Positions 37,398 to 45,890 of a stretch of DNA of 64,000 nucleotides are shown here, piece after piece. Position numbers and translations under genes: made by a program. Position 1 is the stretch's first letter; every line of letters begins with the position of its first letter. Origin of the DNA: Bacteroides mediterraneensis (GTDB lineage Bacteria > Bacteroidota > Bacteroidia > Bacteroidales > Bacteroidaceae); the NCBI RefSeq assembly GCF_016900355.1, contig NZ_JACJKA010000008.1:1-64000 (forward strand). The letters are read 5' to 3'. The notes beneath the pieces were generated by a model. That model saw nothing but the letters and a program-made list of their open reading frames with translations. It had not been told where the DNA came from and did no database searches.

Positions 37398-38762
37398 TTA
37401 TCCGTGAATGGCAGCGACCAATTCATCCGGAGTGACCAGCGACTGCTCACCGCTTGTCATATTCTTCAGTGTTACTTTTCCTTCTTTCATTTCGTTTTCA
37501 CCTACAATGGCTACAAACGGCACCATCTTCGCATTGGCATAGCTCATCTGCTTTTTCATCTTGGCAGTGTCCGGATAGATTTCCGCACGGATACCTGCCG
37601 CACGAACCTTGGCCAAAATCGGGAGTACAGCAGCCGCTTCTGCTTCTCCAAAGTTGACGAACAACAGCTGTGTACCGTTCACCGCTTCCTTCGGATACAA
37701 ATCCAACTGGTTCAGCACGTCGTAAATACGGTCGGCACCGAATGAGATACCTACGCCTGACATACCGTCCATACCGAACACTCCTGTCAAGTTGTCGTAA
37801 CGACCTCCTCCGCTGATACTTCCAATCTGTACATCCAAAGCCTTCACTTCAAAGATGGCTCCTGTATAATAGTTCAATCCGCGAGCCAACGTCAAATCCA
37901 GTTCCACTTCCGACTTGATATTCAGTCCGTCAATCGTCTTCAGGATAAATTCGCTTTCCTCCACACCTTTCATACCGGTTTCACTGGCAGCCAGCACATT
38001 CTTCAACGTAGCTAACTTCTCTTCGTTCGAACCGCTCAACAGGATAATCGGCTGCAACTTGTCAATCGCTTCCTGCGGAATACCCTTTAAAGCCAATTCC
38101 GCATTCACATTGTCCAAACCGATTTTGTCCAACTTGTCGATGGCTACCGTAATGTCGACAATCTTGTCTGCTTCTCCGATGATTTCTGCAATACCGGTCA
38201 GAATCTTGCGGTTGTTAATCTTGATGGAAACCCGGATACCGAATTTCTGGAACACCGTATCAATCATCTGTACCAGTTCCACCTCGTTCAGCAGCGAATT
38301 GCTGCCCACTACGTCGGCATCACACTGGTAGAACTCGCGATAACGTCCCTTCTGCGGACGGTCGGCACGCCATACCGGCTGAATCTGGAAACGCTTGAAC
38401 GGGAAAGTAATTTCATCACGGTGCATCACCACGTAACGTGCGAAAGGAACCGTCAGGTCATAGCGCAAGCCCTTCTCACAGAACTTGCTGGCCAACTTGG
38501 CCGCGTTCCGGCTCAACAGCTCTTCATCCGTCAGCCCAGAGAAATAATCCCCCGAATTCTGGATTTTGAAAAGCAGTTTGTCGCCTTCCTCCCCGTACTT
38601 ACCCATCAAGGTAGACAGGTTTTCCATGGAAGGAGTCTCAATCTGCTGAAATCCATAAAGATAGAACACTTCGCGAATCGTGTTGAATATATAGTTACGT
38701 TTCGCCATTTCCACCGGCGAAAAGTCTCTTGTTCCTTTCGGTATACTTGGTTTTGTTGCCAT
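37398..38762 (-). CDS. hisS: histidyl-tRNA synthetase
   Basis: A class II aminoacyl-tRNA synthetase of 454 residues that charges tRNA-His. Motif 1 and its lead-in ([17 protein letters not shown]), motif 2 ([22 protein letters not shown]), the histidine A motif [14 protein letters not shown] and motif 3 ([15 protein letters not shown]) are all present. The C-terminal anticodon-binding domain contains [25 protein letters not shown] -7 box (TAATTTTG) lies 28 nt before its start. Confidence 0.97.
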   Translation of the reverse strand: MATKPSIPKGTRDFSPVEMAKRNYIFNTIREVFYLYGFQQIETPSMENLSTLMGKYGEEGDKLLFKIQNSGDYFSGLTDEELLSRNAAKLASKFCEKGLRYDLTVPFARYVVMHRDEITFPFKRFQIQPVWRADRPQKGRYREFYQCDADVVGSNSLLNEVELVQMIDTVFQKFGIRVSIKINNRKILTGIAEIIGEADKIVDITVAIDKLDKIGLDNVNAELALKGIPQEAIDKLQPIILLSGSNEEKLATLKNVLAASETGMKGVEESEFILKTIDGLNIKSEVELDLTLARGLNYYTGAIFEVKALDVQIGSISGGGRYDNLTGVFGMDGMSGVGISFGADRIYDVLNQLDLYPKEAVNGTQLLFVNFGEAEAAAVLPILAKVRAAGIRAEIYPDTAKMKKQMSYANAKMVPFVAIVGENEMKEGKVTLKNMTSGEQSLVTPDELVAAIHG

Positions 38763-38789
38763 AATGAATCAATCTTTAAATTAACGCGG

Positions 38790-38797
38790 CAAAATTA
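38790..38797 (-). promoter_or_regulatory. -7 box of the hisS promoter
   Basis: TAATTTTG on the minus strand matches TAnnTTTG. Confidence 0.55.
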
Positions 38798-38844
38798 CGA
38801 ATAAAATTTCTACCTTCCGCATACAAAACGAAAGGATTTCACGC

Positions 38845-39522
38845 TTACTCGCGACGATTCATATAAATTGTCACGTAGTAAATCAACGTAGCCAAGGAAC
38901 CCAGTGCCGCTACTACATAGGTATAAGCAGCCGACTTCAACGCATCCGTGGCCTGCTGGTGGTTAAAGGCATTGGTGATACCTGCCCGGCTCAACCAAGC
39001 CAACGCCCGACGGCTGGCGTCAATCTCTACCGGAAGTGTGATGATACTGAACAAAGTGGTCATGGCAAACAGACAGATACCAATCAACAGCAACTGCGGA
39101 AAAGAGTTTACCATGATGATGCCCGCTAACAATACCCACGATACGATGGAAGAAGAAAACTGTACCACTGGCACCAATGCTGAACGCATCCGTAAAGGCG
39201 CATATCCCCGGGCATGCTGCACCGCATGTCCACACTCATGGGCAGCTACTGCCGCCGCAGCCACACTCGCACTACCATAAACCCCTTCACTCAGGTTCAC
39301 CGTCTTGTTCATCGGGTTATAATGGTCGGTCAGCATACCCGACGTACTGGTCACCGTCACGTCGTAGATACCGTTATCACGCAACATTTTTTCGGCGACT
39401 TCCCTTCCCGTCATCCCATTGGTCAGCGGAATCTGGGAATATTTCTCAAACTTACTCTTCAGACTGGCCTGCACCATGTAACTGAGAATCGCAATACCTA
39501 TAAATACAATCCAAATAAACAT
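38845..39522 (-). CDS. membrane zinc metallopeptidase, YugP family
   Basis: A 225-residue membrane protein of the neutral zinc metallopeptidase (YugP-like) family. Zinc motif HECGH is at residues 95-99, preceded by the family's EGVYGSASVAAAAVAAHE and followed by HARGYAPLRMRSALVP. One helix lies at the N-terminus and three in the C-terminal half. VEIDASRRALAWL and the DALKSAAYTYVVAAL end are family hallmarks. Physiological substrate unknown. Confidence 0.92.
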   Translation of the reverse strand: MFIWIVFIGIAILSYMVQASLKSKFEKYSQIPLTNGMTGREVAEKMLRDNGIYDVTVTSTSGMLTDHYNPMNKTVNLSEGVYGSASVAAAAVAAHECGHAVQHARGYAPLRMRSALVPVVQFSSSIVSWVLLAGIIMVNSFPQLLLIGICLFAMTTLFSIITLPVEIDASRRALAWLSRAGITNAFNHQQATDALKSAAYTYVVAALGSLATLIYYVTIYMNRRE

Positions 39523-39639
39523 AATTTCTTCATTTAATCGTTATACATTCTATTTTACAAAAACCTTGCCAAAAGAAAGGCTGTCAGTCGTTTCCGCTCA
39601 AAGATAAAGATTTTATTTTTCTATTCAGGCAACTTTGCG

Positions 39640-39647
39640 TAATTTTG
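39640..39647 (+). promoter_or_regulatory. -7 box of the topB promoter
   Basis: TAATTTTG matches the -7 consensus 21 nt before the topB ATG. Confidence 0.55.
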
Positions 39648-39668
39648 CCCCATATTGAAAGAAAGACC

Positions 39669-41828
39669 ATGATAGTTTGCATCGCCGAAAAGCCCAGCGT
39701 GGCACGCGACATCGCCGACGTGCTGGGAGCCAAGAACCGTAAAGAAGGATACATTGAAGGAAACGGATACCAGGTGACCTGGACGTTCGGTCATTTGTGT
39801 ACCCTGAAAGAACCGCATGAATATACTCCTTCATGGAAAACGTGGAGCCTGAGTAACCTGCCCATGATTCCACCTCGCTTCGGCATCAAGTTAATCAACG
39901 ACAGCGGGATTGAGAAGCAGTTCCACATCATCGAAAAGCTGATGCATGAAGCCGAAATGATTATCAACTGCGGGGATGCCGGCCAGGAGGGAGAACTCAT
40001 CCAGCGGTGGGTGATGCAGAAGGCCGGAGCCAAGTGTCCGGTCAAACGACTGTGGATTTCTTCACTGACGGAAGAGGCCATTCGCGACGGTTTTGCACAC
40101 TTGAAAGACCAGTCGGAGTTCCAGCCGCTCTACGAAGCCGGACTGAGCCGGGCCATCGGCGACTGGACCTTGGGCATGAATGCCACCCGACTCTATACTC
40201 TGAAATACGGACAGAACAAACAAGTGCTTTCCATCGGGCGGGTACAAACGCCTACCCTGGCCCTGATTGTAAAACGACAGCAGGAAATCGAACATTTCGT
40301 GCCCAAACAATACTGGGAACTGAAGACGGTCTACCGCGATACGGTCTTCTCGGCCATCGTACGCAAAAGTGACGAAGAACTGGCGGAAGAAGCCGAGAAG
40401 GAAAAAGAGAATCCTTCGGCCAAGAAAAAAACACAGGCTGATGCCAACCGAGGCATTCCGCAGATTACCGACGAACAGACGGGAAAAAATTTGCTGGAAC
40501 GCATCCGGAACGTAGATTTCACCGTGACCGAAGTCAGTTCCAAGAAAGGTACGGAAGCGCCTCCCCGCCTGTTCGACCTGACCTCTTTGCAGGTGGAATG
40601 CAACAAGAAATTCAGCTACTCGGCCGACATGACCTTGCAGCTCATCCAGTCATTATATGAAAAGAAGGTGGCCACCTATCCGCGTGTGGATACCACTTTC
40701 CTGAGCGATGACATCTATCCCAAGTGTCCGAAGATCTTAGAGGGACTGAAAGACTATACTACCTACACAGCCGCACTGGCCGGGAAACCGCTCCTCAAGT
40801 CGAAAAAGGTATTCGACAACAGCAAGGTGACCGACCACCATGCCATCATCCCTACGGGTGTACAGCCGCAGGGCCTCAGCGACATGGAGAAACGGGTATT
40901 CGACCTGATAGCCCGGCGCTTCATTGCGGTGTTCTACCCTGACTGCAAATTCTCTACGACCACCGTCATCGGGGAAGCCGACCAAATAGAGTTCAAGGTA
41001 ACCGGAAAGCAGATTCTGGAACCCGGCTGGCGAATCATCTTTGCCAAGGACGTGTCGGAAGAAAACAAGGAAAATGAAGAAGAAAGCGTGTTGCCCGCCT
41101 TCACCAAGGGAGAAAGCGGTCCGCACAGTCCGATGCTCAACGAGAAATGGACACAGCCGCCCCGACCCTATACCGAGGCTACCCTACTGCGTGCCATGGA
41201 AACCGCCGGAAAATTGGTGGATAACGACGAACTGCGGGATGCCTTGAAGGAGAACGGCATCGGCCGCCCGTCTACCCGTGCCGCCATCATTGAGACTTTG
41301 TTCAAGCGGCATTACATCCGCAAGGAACGCAAAAACCTGATTGCCACTCCTACGGGCGTGGAACTAATTCAGCTAATTCACGAGGAACTGCTGAAATCTG
41401 CCGAACTGACCGGTATCTGGGAAAAGAAACTGCGGGAAATCGAGCGGAAAAGCTACGATGCAGGTACCTTTCTGGCTGAACTGAAACAGATGGTCACCGA
41501 CATTGTGTACAGTGTGTTGCGCGACAACAGCAACCGCCGTGTCACCGTCACTACCGACGACAGTCCGAAAATCCCATTGAAAAAAGCTGCTTCCCCCAAG
41601 AGCAACGACGGTGAGCCAAAGAAGAAAGCTGCTACCCGCAAGCCAAGGGCCAGCAAGAAAGCTGCCGCGCCGGATACTCCTAAAGAGGATACCCTTCCTG
41701 CCGACGACAGTATTTTGGGCAAAGCCTGCCCCGTATGCGGCACGGGAATCATCATCAAGGGAAAGACGGCCTACGGCTGTTCGCAGTGGAAAAACGGATG
41801 CAAGTTCCGCAAGCCTTTTAAAGTGTAA
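39669..41828 (+). CDS. topB: DNA topoisomerase III (type IA)
   Basis: A 719-residue decatenating topoisomerase. The Toprim domain begins MIVCIAEKPSVARDIADVLG and continues to INCGDAGQEGELI. The catalytic tyrosine is in ATYPRVDTTFLSDDIYP. The C-terminal half ends with a Lys/Ala-rich low-complexity linker and a zinc-finger-like tail (ACPVCGTG, then GCSQW and GCKFRK). The start at 39669 is preferred over an upstream ATG at 39645, which falls in the promoter region. The last 11 nt overlap the convergent acyltransferase gene. Confidence 0.94.
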   Translation: MIVCIAEKPSVARDIADVLGAKNRKEGYIEGNGYQVTWTFGHLCTLKEPHEYTPSWKTWSLSNLPMIPPRFGIKLINDSGIEKQFHIIEKLMHEAEMIINCGDAGQEGELIQRWVMQKAGAKCPVKRLWISSLTEEAIRDGFAHLKDQSEFQPLYEAGLSRAIGDWTLGMNATRLYTLKYGQNKQVLSIGRVQTPTLALIVKRQQEIEHFVPKQYWELKTVYRDTVFSAIVRKSDEELAEEAEKEKENPSAKKKTQADANRGIPQITDEQTGKNLLERIRNVDFTVTEVSSKKGTEAPPRLFDLTSLQVECNKKFSYSADMTLQLIQSLYEKKVATYPRVDTTFLSDDIYPKCPKILEGLKDYTTYTAALAGKPLLKSKKVFDNSKVTDHHAIIPTGVQPQGLSDMEKRVFDLIARRFIAVFYPDCKFSTTTVIGEADQIEFKVTGKQILEPGWRIIFAKDVSEENKENEEESVLPAFTKGESGPHSPMLNEKWTQPPRPYTEATLLRAMETAGKLVDNDELRDALKENGIGRPSTRAAIIETLFKRHYIRKERKNLIATPTGVELIQLIHEELLKSAELTGIWEKKLREIERKSYDAGTFLAELKQMVTDIVYSVLRDNSNRRVTVTTDDSPKIPLKKAASPKSNDGEPKKKAATRKPRASKKAAAPDTPKEDTLPADDSILGKACPVCGTGIIIKGKTAYGCSQWKNGCKFRKPFKV

Positions 41829-42975
41829 TTACAAACTTCCTGCCCAACCACTTCCTTACAGGCTCATCATAGAGTTTCAGACACAGATAGGCCAAGACGA
41901 TACTTCCGAAATAAACCAGTGCCGCCATCGGCCAGGTTTCTCCCAGCGTGTACAGTTTGTTTTCAATCAGCCACGCATAGAACAGGTACATCAAAGGATA
42001 GTGAATGGCATACAACGGATAGGATATATCGCCTAAAAACTTGCAGATACGGGTCGACCGCTTGTCGGTGGTCTGTCCGGAAGCCCCGAGACAAACCAAC
42101 AAAGGGAATATGACGACTATGCAGACCATCTCGAACACCCCGTTCAGACACACGGGCGAATGGCCCCCAATATAAGGCACACAGAAAAGCACCAGCAGAA
42201 TGACGCTGCAAATCCAGAATGCCCCCCGAACCTTGAACGGACGGAAATTCCGTGATATCAACATGCCCAGCGTGAAAGGAAAGAGCATTCGCAGCATTCC
42301 TCCCCAGAAGTTTAGTCCGTCGAGCGTCCAGCCCACGCCAATCATGCCGTAGCCCACCACGTCGAACAAGGCAAACCAGGAGAGTCCTAATCCAAGCAGT
42401 ATCACCAAGACGGCCAGGGCCTTATTGCTCAGCCGATGGATAAAAAGAGCATAAAGGATATTCCCAATGTATTCAAAAAACAGCGACCAACTGGGACCGT
42501 TCAGCGAAAACATCTCCCCGTTTCCACGTACGTCATAACCTGCTCCTGGATAGGCTGGTATGAAAAACATCGCCAGCAAGAGGGCCAGCATCACTGCAGA
42601 AGTAGCCACCTGTGTACCGTCCCACTTCACTCCTCCCTGGATAAAGAAGGTAATGCAGCCGATGACCGCTCCCATGATAATCATCGGATGGAGGCGGATC
42701 AGTCTTCGCTTGAAGAAGCCCTTCAAGGTCAGATTCTTCTTCCAGCGGTCGTCGTAAGCATAGCCGATGACAAAGCCCGAAAGTATAAAGAAAAAGTCGA
42801 CTGCCAGATAACCGTGGTTGATGACTGTGATGAGGGTGCCCCCTTCGGCAAAGGAAAATCCTTCAAAAATGTGATAAAACACCACCAGCAGTGCGGCCAC
42901 TCCTCTCAGTCCGTCGAGCAGTTCATAATGGGGCTTTGTATCGGCAAAGGCCGAGGAAGAAATTGAATGATTCAT
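41818..42975 (-). CDS. acyltransferase family 3 membrane protein
   Basis: A 385-residue integral membrane O-acyltransferase (OafA-like family). YELLDGLRGVAALLVVFYHIFEGF carries the family's conserved His, and RRLIRLHPMIIMG carries the conserved RxxRxxP-type region. About ten membrane helices follow. Such proteins add acetyl groups to surface polysaccharides, peptidoglycan or antibiotics; the target here is unknown. Its stop overlaps the topB stop by 11 nt tail to tail. Confidence 0.88.
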   Translation of the reverse strand: MNHSISSSAFADTKPHYELLDGLRGVAALLVVFYHIFEGFSFAEGGTLITVINHGYLAVDFFFILSGFVIGYAYDDRWKKNLTLKGFFKRRLIRLHPMIIMGAVIGCITFFIQGGVKWDGTQVATSAVMLALLLAMFFIPAYPGAGYDVRGNGEMFSLNGPSWSLFFEYIGNILYALFIHRLSNKALAVLVILLGLGLSWFALFDVVGYGMIGVGWTLDGLNFWGGMLRMLFPFTLGMLISRNFRPFKVRGAFWICSVILLVLFCVPYIGGHSPVCLNGVFEMVCIVVIFPLLVCLGASGQTTDKRSTRICKFLGDISYPLYAIHYPLMYLFYAWLIENKLYTLGETWPMAALVYFGSIVLAYLCLKLYDEPVRKWLGRKFVITL

Positions 42976-43001
42976 ATTGGAATAAATTGAATGTGACTCT
43001 A

Positions 43002-43009
43002 CAAAGATA
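43002..43009 (-). promoter_or_regulatory. -7 box of the acyltransferase promoter
   Basis: TATCTTTG on the minus strand, an exact consensus, 26 nt before the acyltransferase ATG. Confidence 0.6.
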
Positions 43010-43046
43010 GGAAATCACCCCCAATTAAAATTTGTCCTACATCAAA

Positions 43047-43616
43047 TTATGGCTTTTTGCTTCGCAGTCTGCTGAGCGTAGAAAGGGTAATCCCCAGATA
43101 AGAAGCAATGTATTTCAAGTTCACCTTCCTGCATATTTCAGGAAACTGTTTTTGGAATTCCTCATAACGTTCCTTAGCCGGAAGCGACAGCCGCTCTTTA
43201 TGACTTCGGTGGAGCCTTCTGTATTCATTCTGATGGATGATTCTCCCCCAGTTGCATAGCTCCAGATTCGTTTCAAACAGATGTTGGAGGTCGGTTATAC
43301 TGATTCTGTAGGCTTGCACTTCTTCCAAGGTTTCTACATATTCTTCACTTTTCCGGTTGTAATAAAGTTCATCCATACTGAACACAATACCGCCTTCTGT
43401 GCCAAATGAAGTGGTATATTCCTCCCCATCCACCACCCAATAGGCTCTTATGATACCTTTTTCTATGAAATAGGCATATTTGCAATAAATCCCTTCTTTA
43501 ATCAGCTGGTACTTTTTAGGAAAAGTACAAGGTGTCAAATAAGACTCCAACTCCTCGATGGTAGAGTCGGATACAGGACATTGCTTTCTGATACTCTCAA
43601 TAATATTTTTCATCAA
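43047..43616 (-). CDS. Crp/Fnr-family cyclic-nucleotide-binding-fold regulator
   Basis: A 189-residue regulator. The N-terminal cupin-like effector domain (about 20-115, KYQLIKEGIYCKYAYFIEKGIIRAYW) lacks an obvious CRP phosphate-binding cassette, as in most Bacteroidetes members. The C-terminal helix-turn-helix (KYIASYLGITLSTLSRLRSK) is complete. No N-terminal cysteine cluster for an iron-sulfur centre is evident, so oxygen sensing is not supported. The signal and targets are unknown; it lies between the acyltransferase gene and repeat array C. Confidence 0.88.
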   Translation of the reverse strand: MMKNIIESIRKQCPVSDSTIEELESYLTPCTFPKKYQLIKEGIYCKYAYFIEKGIIRAYWVVDGEEYTTSFGTEGGIVFSMDELYYNRKSEEYVETLEEVQAYRISITDLQHLFETNLELCNWGRIIHQNEYRRLHRSHKERLSLPAKERYEEFQKQFPEICRKVNLKYIASYLGITLSTLSRLRSKKP

Positions 43617-43788
43617 TCAATCTTACCCCCGCATACAAATACAATACAAGAAAATCCCAACCAGATTCCCGGAGGTTAAAATTACGGAGATTTATGGTAT
43701 GAAGGGTAATTTCTGCCAAAAAATTGTGCAGCAACCGTCGTTAATTACAAACACCCGCAAGAATAACCGTAAATGCTCCTGTTTATTC

Positions 43789-43872
43789 TCTGTTTCACAC
43801 TGCGGGATTTGTATTTCACAGTGTGAAATATGTATCCCACACTGTGGTTTTTGTATCCCACACTGTGGTACA
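43789..43872. repeat. array C: four tandem 21-nt palindromic units in a 328-nt gene-free gap
   Basis: Units start at 43789, 43810, 43831 and 43852, each 21 nt, built on CACAGTGTG or CACACTGTGG dyads with a TGTAT joint. Perfect 7-nt inverted repeats TTCTCTG (43786-43792) and CAGAGAA (43871-43877) bound it. TTTCACACTG (43793-43802) can also pair with CAGTGTGAAA (43819-43828). The sequence is unrelated to arrays A and B but the plan is the same. The rest of 43617-43944 holds the Crp/Fnr leader and nothing else I recognise. Confidence 0.88.
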
Positions 43873-43944
43873 GAGAAATCGCCTAAAGGTTTTACACCTT
43901 ATCTACTTGTATTTCAATGAATTTACCCTTTCATTCCACAAAAT

Positions 43945-45324
43945 CTATTTTTTCACAGGAATCGGGGCTTTGCGAAGTATCTTCGGGAACTGCCAGAAGA
44001 AAAGCAACGTGCAGCAGATGGCGGCTGTAGCATCCGAAACGGCCTCAGCCAGAAACACGCCTTCCACACCGAAGAAACGGGGCAACACCAAGGCAAGGGG
44101 TACGAGCAAAATGACCTTACGGAGCAAGGCGATAAAAATGGAAATCCGGGCCTGACCAAGGGCCACGAACATGTTCTGACAGGCACGCTGCAGACCGAAA
44201 ATGGTCATTCCGGCAAGAAAAATCGGCAACACGTGCTCCACGGTGGCAATCAGTTCCTGATCGCTCGTAAAAGCAGAAGCCACCACCGACGGGAAACAAA
44301 TCATCAGCAGCATCAGAACGAAATTGAAGGAGAACATCACTGTCAGCACAATCCGGAAACAGTCTTTCACCCGCTGTCGGTCGCCATGCCCGTAGTTATA
44401 ACTGGCCACCGGCACAAAACCTTGGGCAAAACCGGTGAGCGGCACACTGACCAGTTGCATGGCACTTTGCAGGATAGCCAAAGCCCCCACATAGATATCG
44501 CCAAATTTCTCCAAACTGCCGTTCAGTACAAACCCTACCAGACTTTCCGTACTGGCCATGATGAAAGGAGACACGCCCAAGGCCAGCATACCGCCCACAA
44601 TGCGACGGTCGAACTTCAAATAGCGCTTTTCCAGACGCAGGGAAGCCCGGTCGGAACACAGGAAACCCAAAACCCAGCAGGCACTGCAGGCCTGCGAGAG
44701 GATGGTGGCCAGTGCCGCTCCCTTCACGCCCATGTCGAACCAGAAGATAAAAATCGGGTCGAGCACGATGTTCAGCAAGGCGCCAATCAGCACGGAATAC
44801 ATGGCGATGCTGGGGCGTCCCTGTGAATTGATGAAGGTATTGAGTCCGGTGGAGACTTCCACAAACAGCGTACCCAGCAAATACACCGAAAGATAATCTT
44901 CCGCGTAAGGCAATGTGACAGCAGAAGCCCCTGCAAACTTCAGGATGGGTTCCATACACAGATAAGACACCAGCGAAGTGAGGACGGTAAACAGAATTAG
45001 CAACATGAAACCGTTGCCCAAAATCTTTCCCGCACGCACCCGGTCGCCCTGTCCCAACGCCATGGCGGCCAACGGGGCTCCTCCGGCTCCCACAATGGCC
45101 GAGAAAGAGGAAATCAGGATGACAAGAGAAGTGGTCACTCCCACTCCCGCCAGCGCATTCGTCCCGATTTCGGGGATGTGTCCGATGTAAATACGGTCTA
45201 CTATATTATATAGGAGATTGACAAACTGTGCGGCCACTGCCGGCAACGCCATCTTGAAAATAAGGGGAAGCATCCGTTCCGTCCCCAGGCGTTCTTCGTA
45301 TTGATTGTTGGTTCTTACTGTCAT
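43945..45324 (-). CDS. MATE-family multidrug efflux transporter
   Basis: A 459-residue antiporter with 12 membrane helices. The start is set at MTVRTNNQ, because the longer frame to 45405 crosses the promoter. MALPAVAAQFVNLLYNIVDRIYIGHIPEIG is the family's N-terminal signature, repeated in weaker form at the half-way point (GFVLNGSLEKFGDIYVGALAIL). It belongs to the DinF/NorM-like branch and exports cationic drugs or metabolites with Na+ or H+. Substrate unknown. It has its own promoter. Confidence 0.92.
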   Translation of the reverse strand: MTVRTNNQYEERLGTERMLPLIFKMALPAVAAQFVNLLYNIVDRIYIGHIPEIGTNALAGVGVTTSLVILISSFSAIVGAGGAPLAAMALGQGDRVRAGKILGNGFMLLILFTVLTSLVSYLCMEPILKFAGASAVTLPYAEDYLSVYLLGTLFVEVSTGLNTFINSQGRPSIAMYSVLIGALLNIVLDPIFIFWFDMGVKGAALATILSQACSACWVLGFLCSDRASLRLEKRYLKFDRRIVGGMLALGVSPFIMASTESLVGFVLNGSLEKFGDIYVGALAILQSAMQLVSVPLTGFAQGFVPVASYNYGHGDRQRVKDCFRIVLTVMFSFNFVLMLLMICFPSVVASAFTSDQELIATVEHVLPIFLAGMTIFGLQRACQNMFVALGQARISIFIALLRKVILLVPLALVLPRFFGVEGVFLAEAVSDATAAICCTLLFFWQFPKILRKAPIPVKK

Positions 45325-45344
45325 AAATCTTCCAAAAACGGAAG

Positions 45345-45352
45345 CAAAGTTA
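45345..45352 (-). promoter_or_regulatory. -7 box of the MATE promoter
   Basis: TAACTTTG on the minus strand, consensus match, 20 nt before the MATE ATG. Confidence 0.6.
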
Positions 45353-45413
45353 CAAGTTTTTCGGGAGAGAAGGAGAAGAATGTAACCTAAAAGCAATCCT
45401 TCCACCCCCGGAT

Positions 45414-45427
45414 TTGATTTACATCAA
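45414..45427. promoter_or_regulatory. perfect FNR-type palindrome
   Basis: TTGAT-TTAC-ATCAA matches the FNR half-sites exactly. It is embedded in a wider dyad (GATTTG and CAAATC, 45411-45433). It lies 60 nt upstream of the -7 box at 45488, at about -80 relative to the expected start of that transcript, and about 60 nt upstream of the MATE promoter on the other strand. Confidence 0.45.
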
Positions 45428-45487
45428 CAAATCGGGCCTTTACTTGAAAAATATGCTATAAAACATATTTCATAAGAAAGAAAGCCG

Positions 45488-45495
45488 TATCTTTG
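45488..45495 (+). promoter_or_regulatory. -7 box of the short transcription unit
   Basis: TATCTTTG, an exact consensus match. Transcription would start near 45500. Confidence 0.65.
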
Positions 45496-45644
45496 TGGTG
45501 TAAAAAGATAAGGGCAATAAGAAAGAAGCCCAGAAAAAAGTTTTCATAGGTAATTATAAATTAGGTAACAAGTACAACAAGGCCGGCTGGGAAGTCCGCC
45601 AGAAGATTTAATTAAACTAACTAAAAAAAGAAAGGGTAACAATT

Positions 45645-45737
45645 ATGAAAAAGGTAAAAAACATTTTCCACAAGATTGCCAATGCAGATCCAATGATCTG
45701 GGGGTATGTAATGCTGAATGACGAAAGACGCAAATAA
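45645..45737 (+). CDS. 30-residue small protein, unrecognised
   Basis: An ATG ORF of 30 codons beginning MKKVKNIFHKIANADPM and ending NDERRK. It is basic at both ends with a short hydrophobic middle (MIWGYVML), compatible with a membrane-associated amphipathic peptide. An AAAGGGTAAC stretch lies just before the start. I do not recognise the sequence. The dedicated promoter and terminator are the main support for it being real. Confidence 0.5.
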   Translation: MKKVKNIFHKIANADPMIWGYVMLNDERRK

Positions 45738-45815
45738 ACAGGCGCCGCTGACAAGTTCAGCATTTGAAGAATGAATCTGATAAATGCCGAAAGGCTTCTC
45801 GTAAATATTCTGACG

Positions 45816-45847
45816 AAAAAGCGGTTGGGTTTCCAACCGCTTTTTTT
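45816..45847 (+). terminator. terminator of the short unit
   Basis: AAAAAGCGGTTGG, 4-nt loop, CCAACCGCTTTTT, then more T. A very strong rho-independent terminator, also usable on the minus strand. Confidence 0.9.
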
Positions 45848-45863
45848 ATTGCCCTTTTGTCTA

Positions 45864-45871
45864 TATCTTTG
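45864..45871 (+). promoter_or_regulatory. -7 box of the Pif1-TPR helicase promoter
   Basis: TATCTTTG, exact consensus, 19 nt before the helicase ATG and just after the preceding terminator. Confidence 0.6.
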
Positions 45872-45890
45872 CCTCTAAAAACAACGTCAC

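Larger units (their letters stand above)
45502..45847 (+). ncRNA. short independent transcription unit, sRNA or small-protein mRNA
   Basis: About 345 nt bounded by a consensus promoter and a strong terminator, inside the 45325-45890 stretch that lacks a conventional gene. It holds a 30-codon ORF at 45645-45737. Its 5' part is an open frame (about 45540-45611, ending NKAGWEVRQKI) with no ATG, GTG or TTG start. The 3' part holds small hairpins such as GCTGA, 5 nt, TCAGC (45751-45765). It could be a regulatory RNA, a small-protein mRNA or both. Confidence 0.5.
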
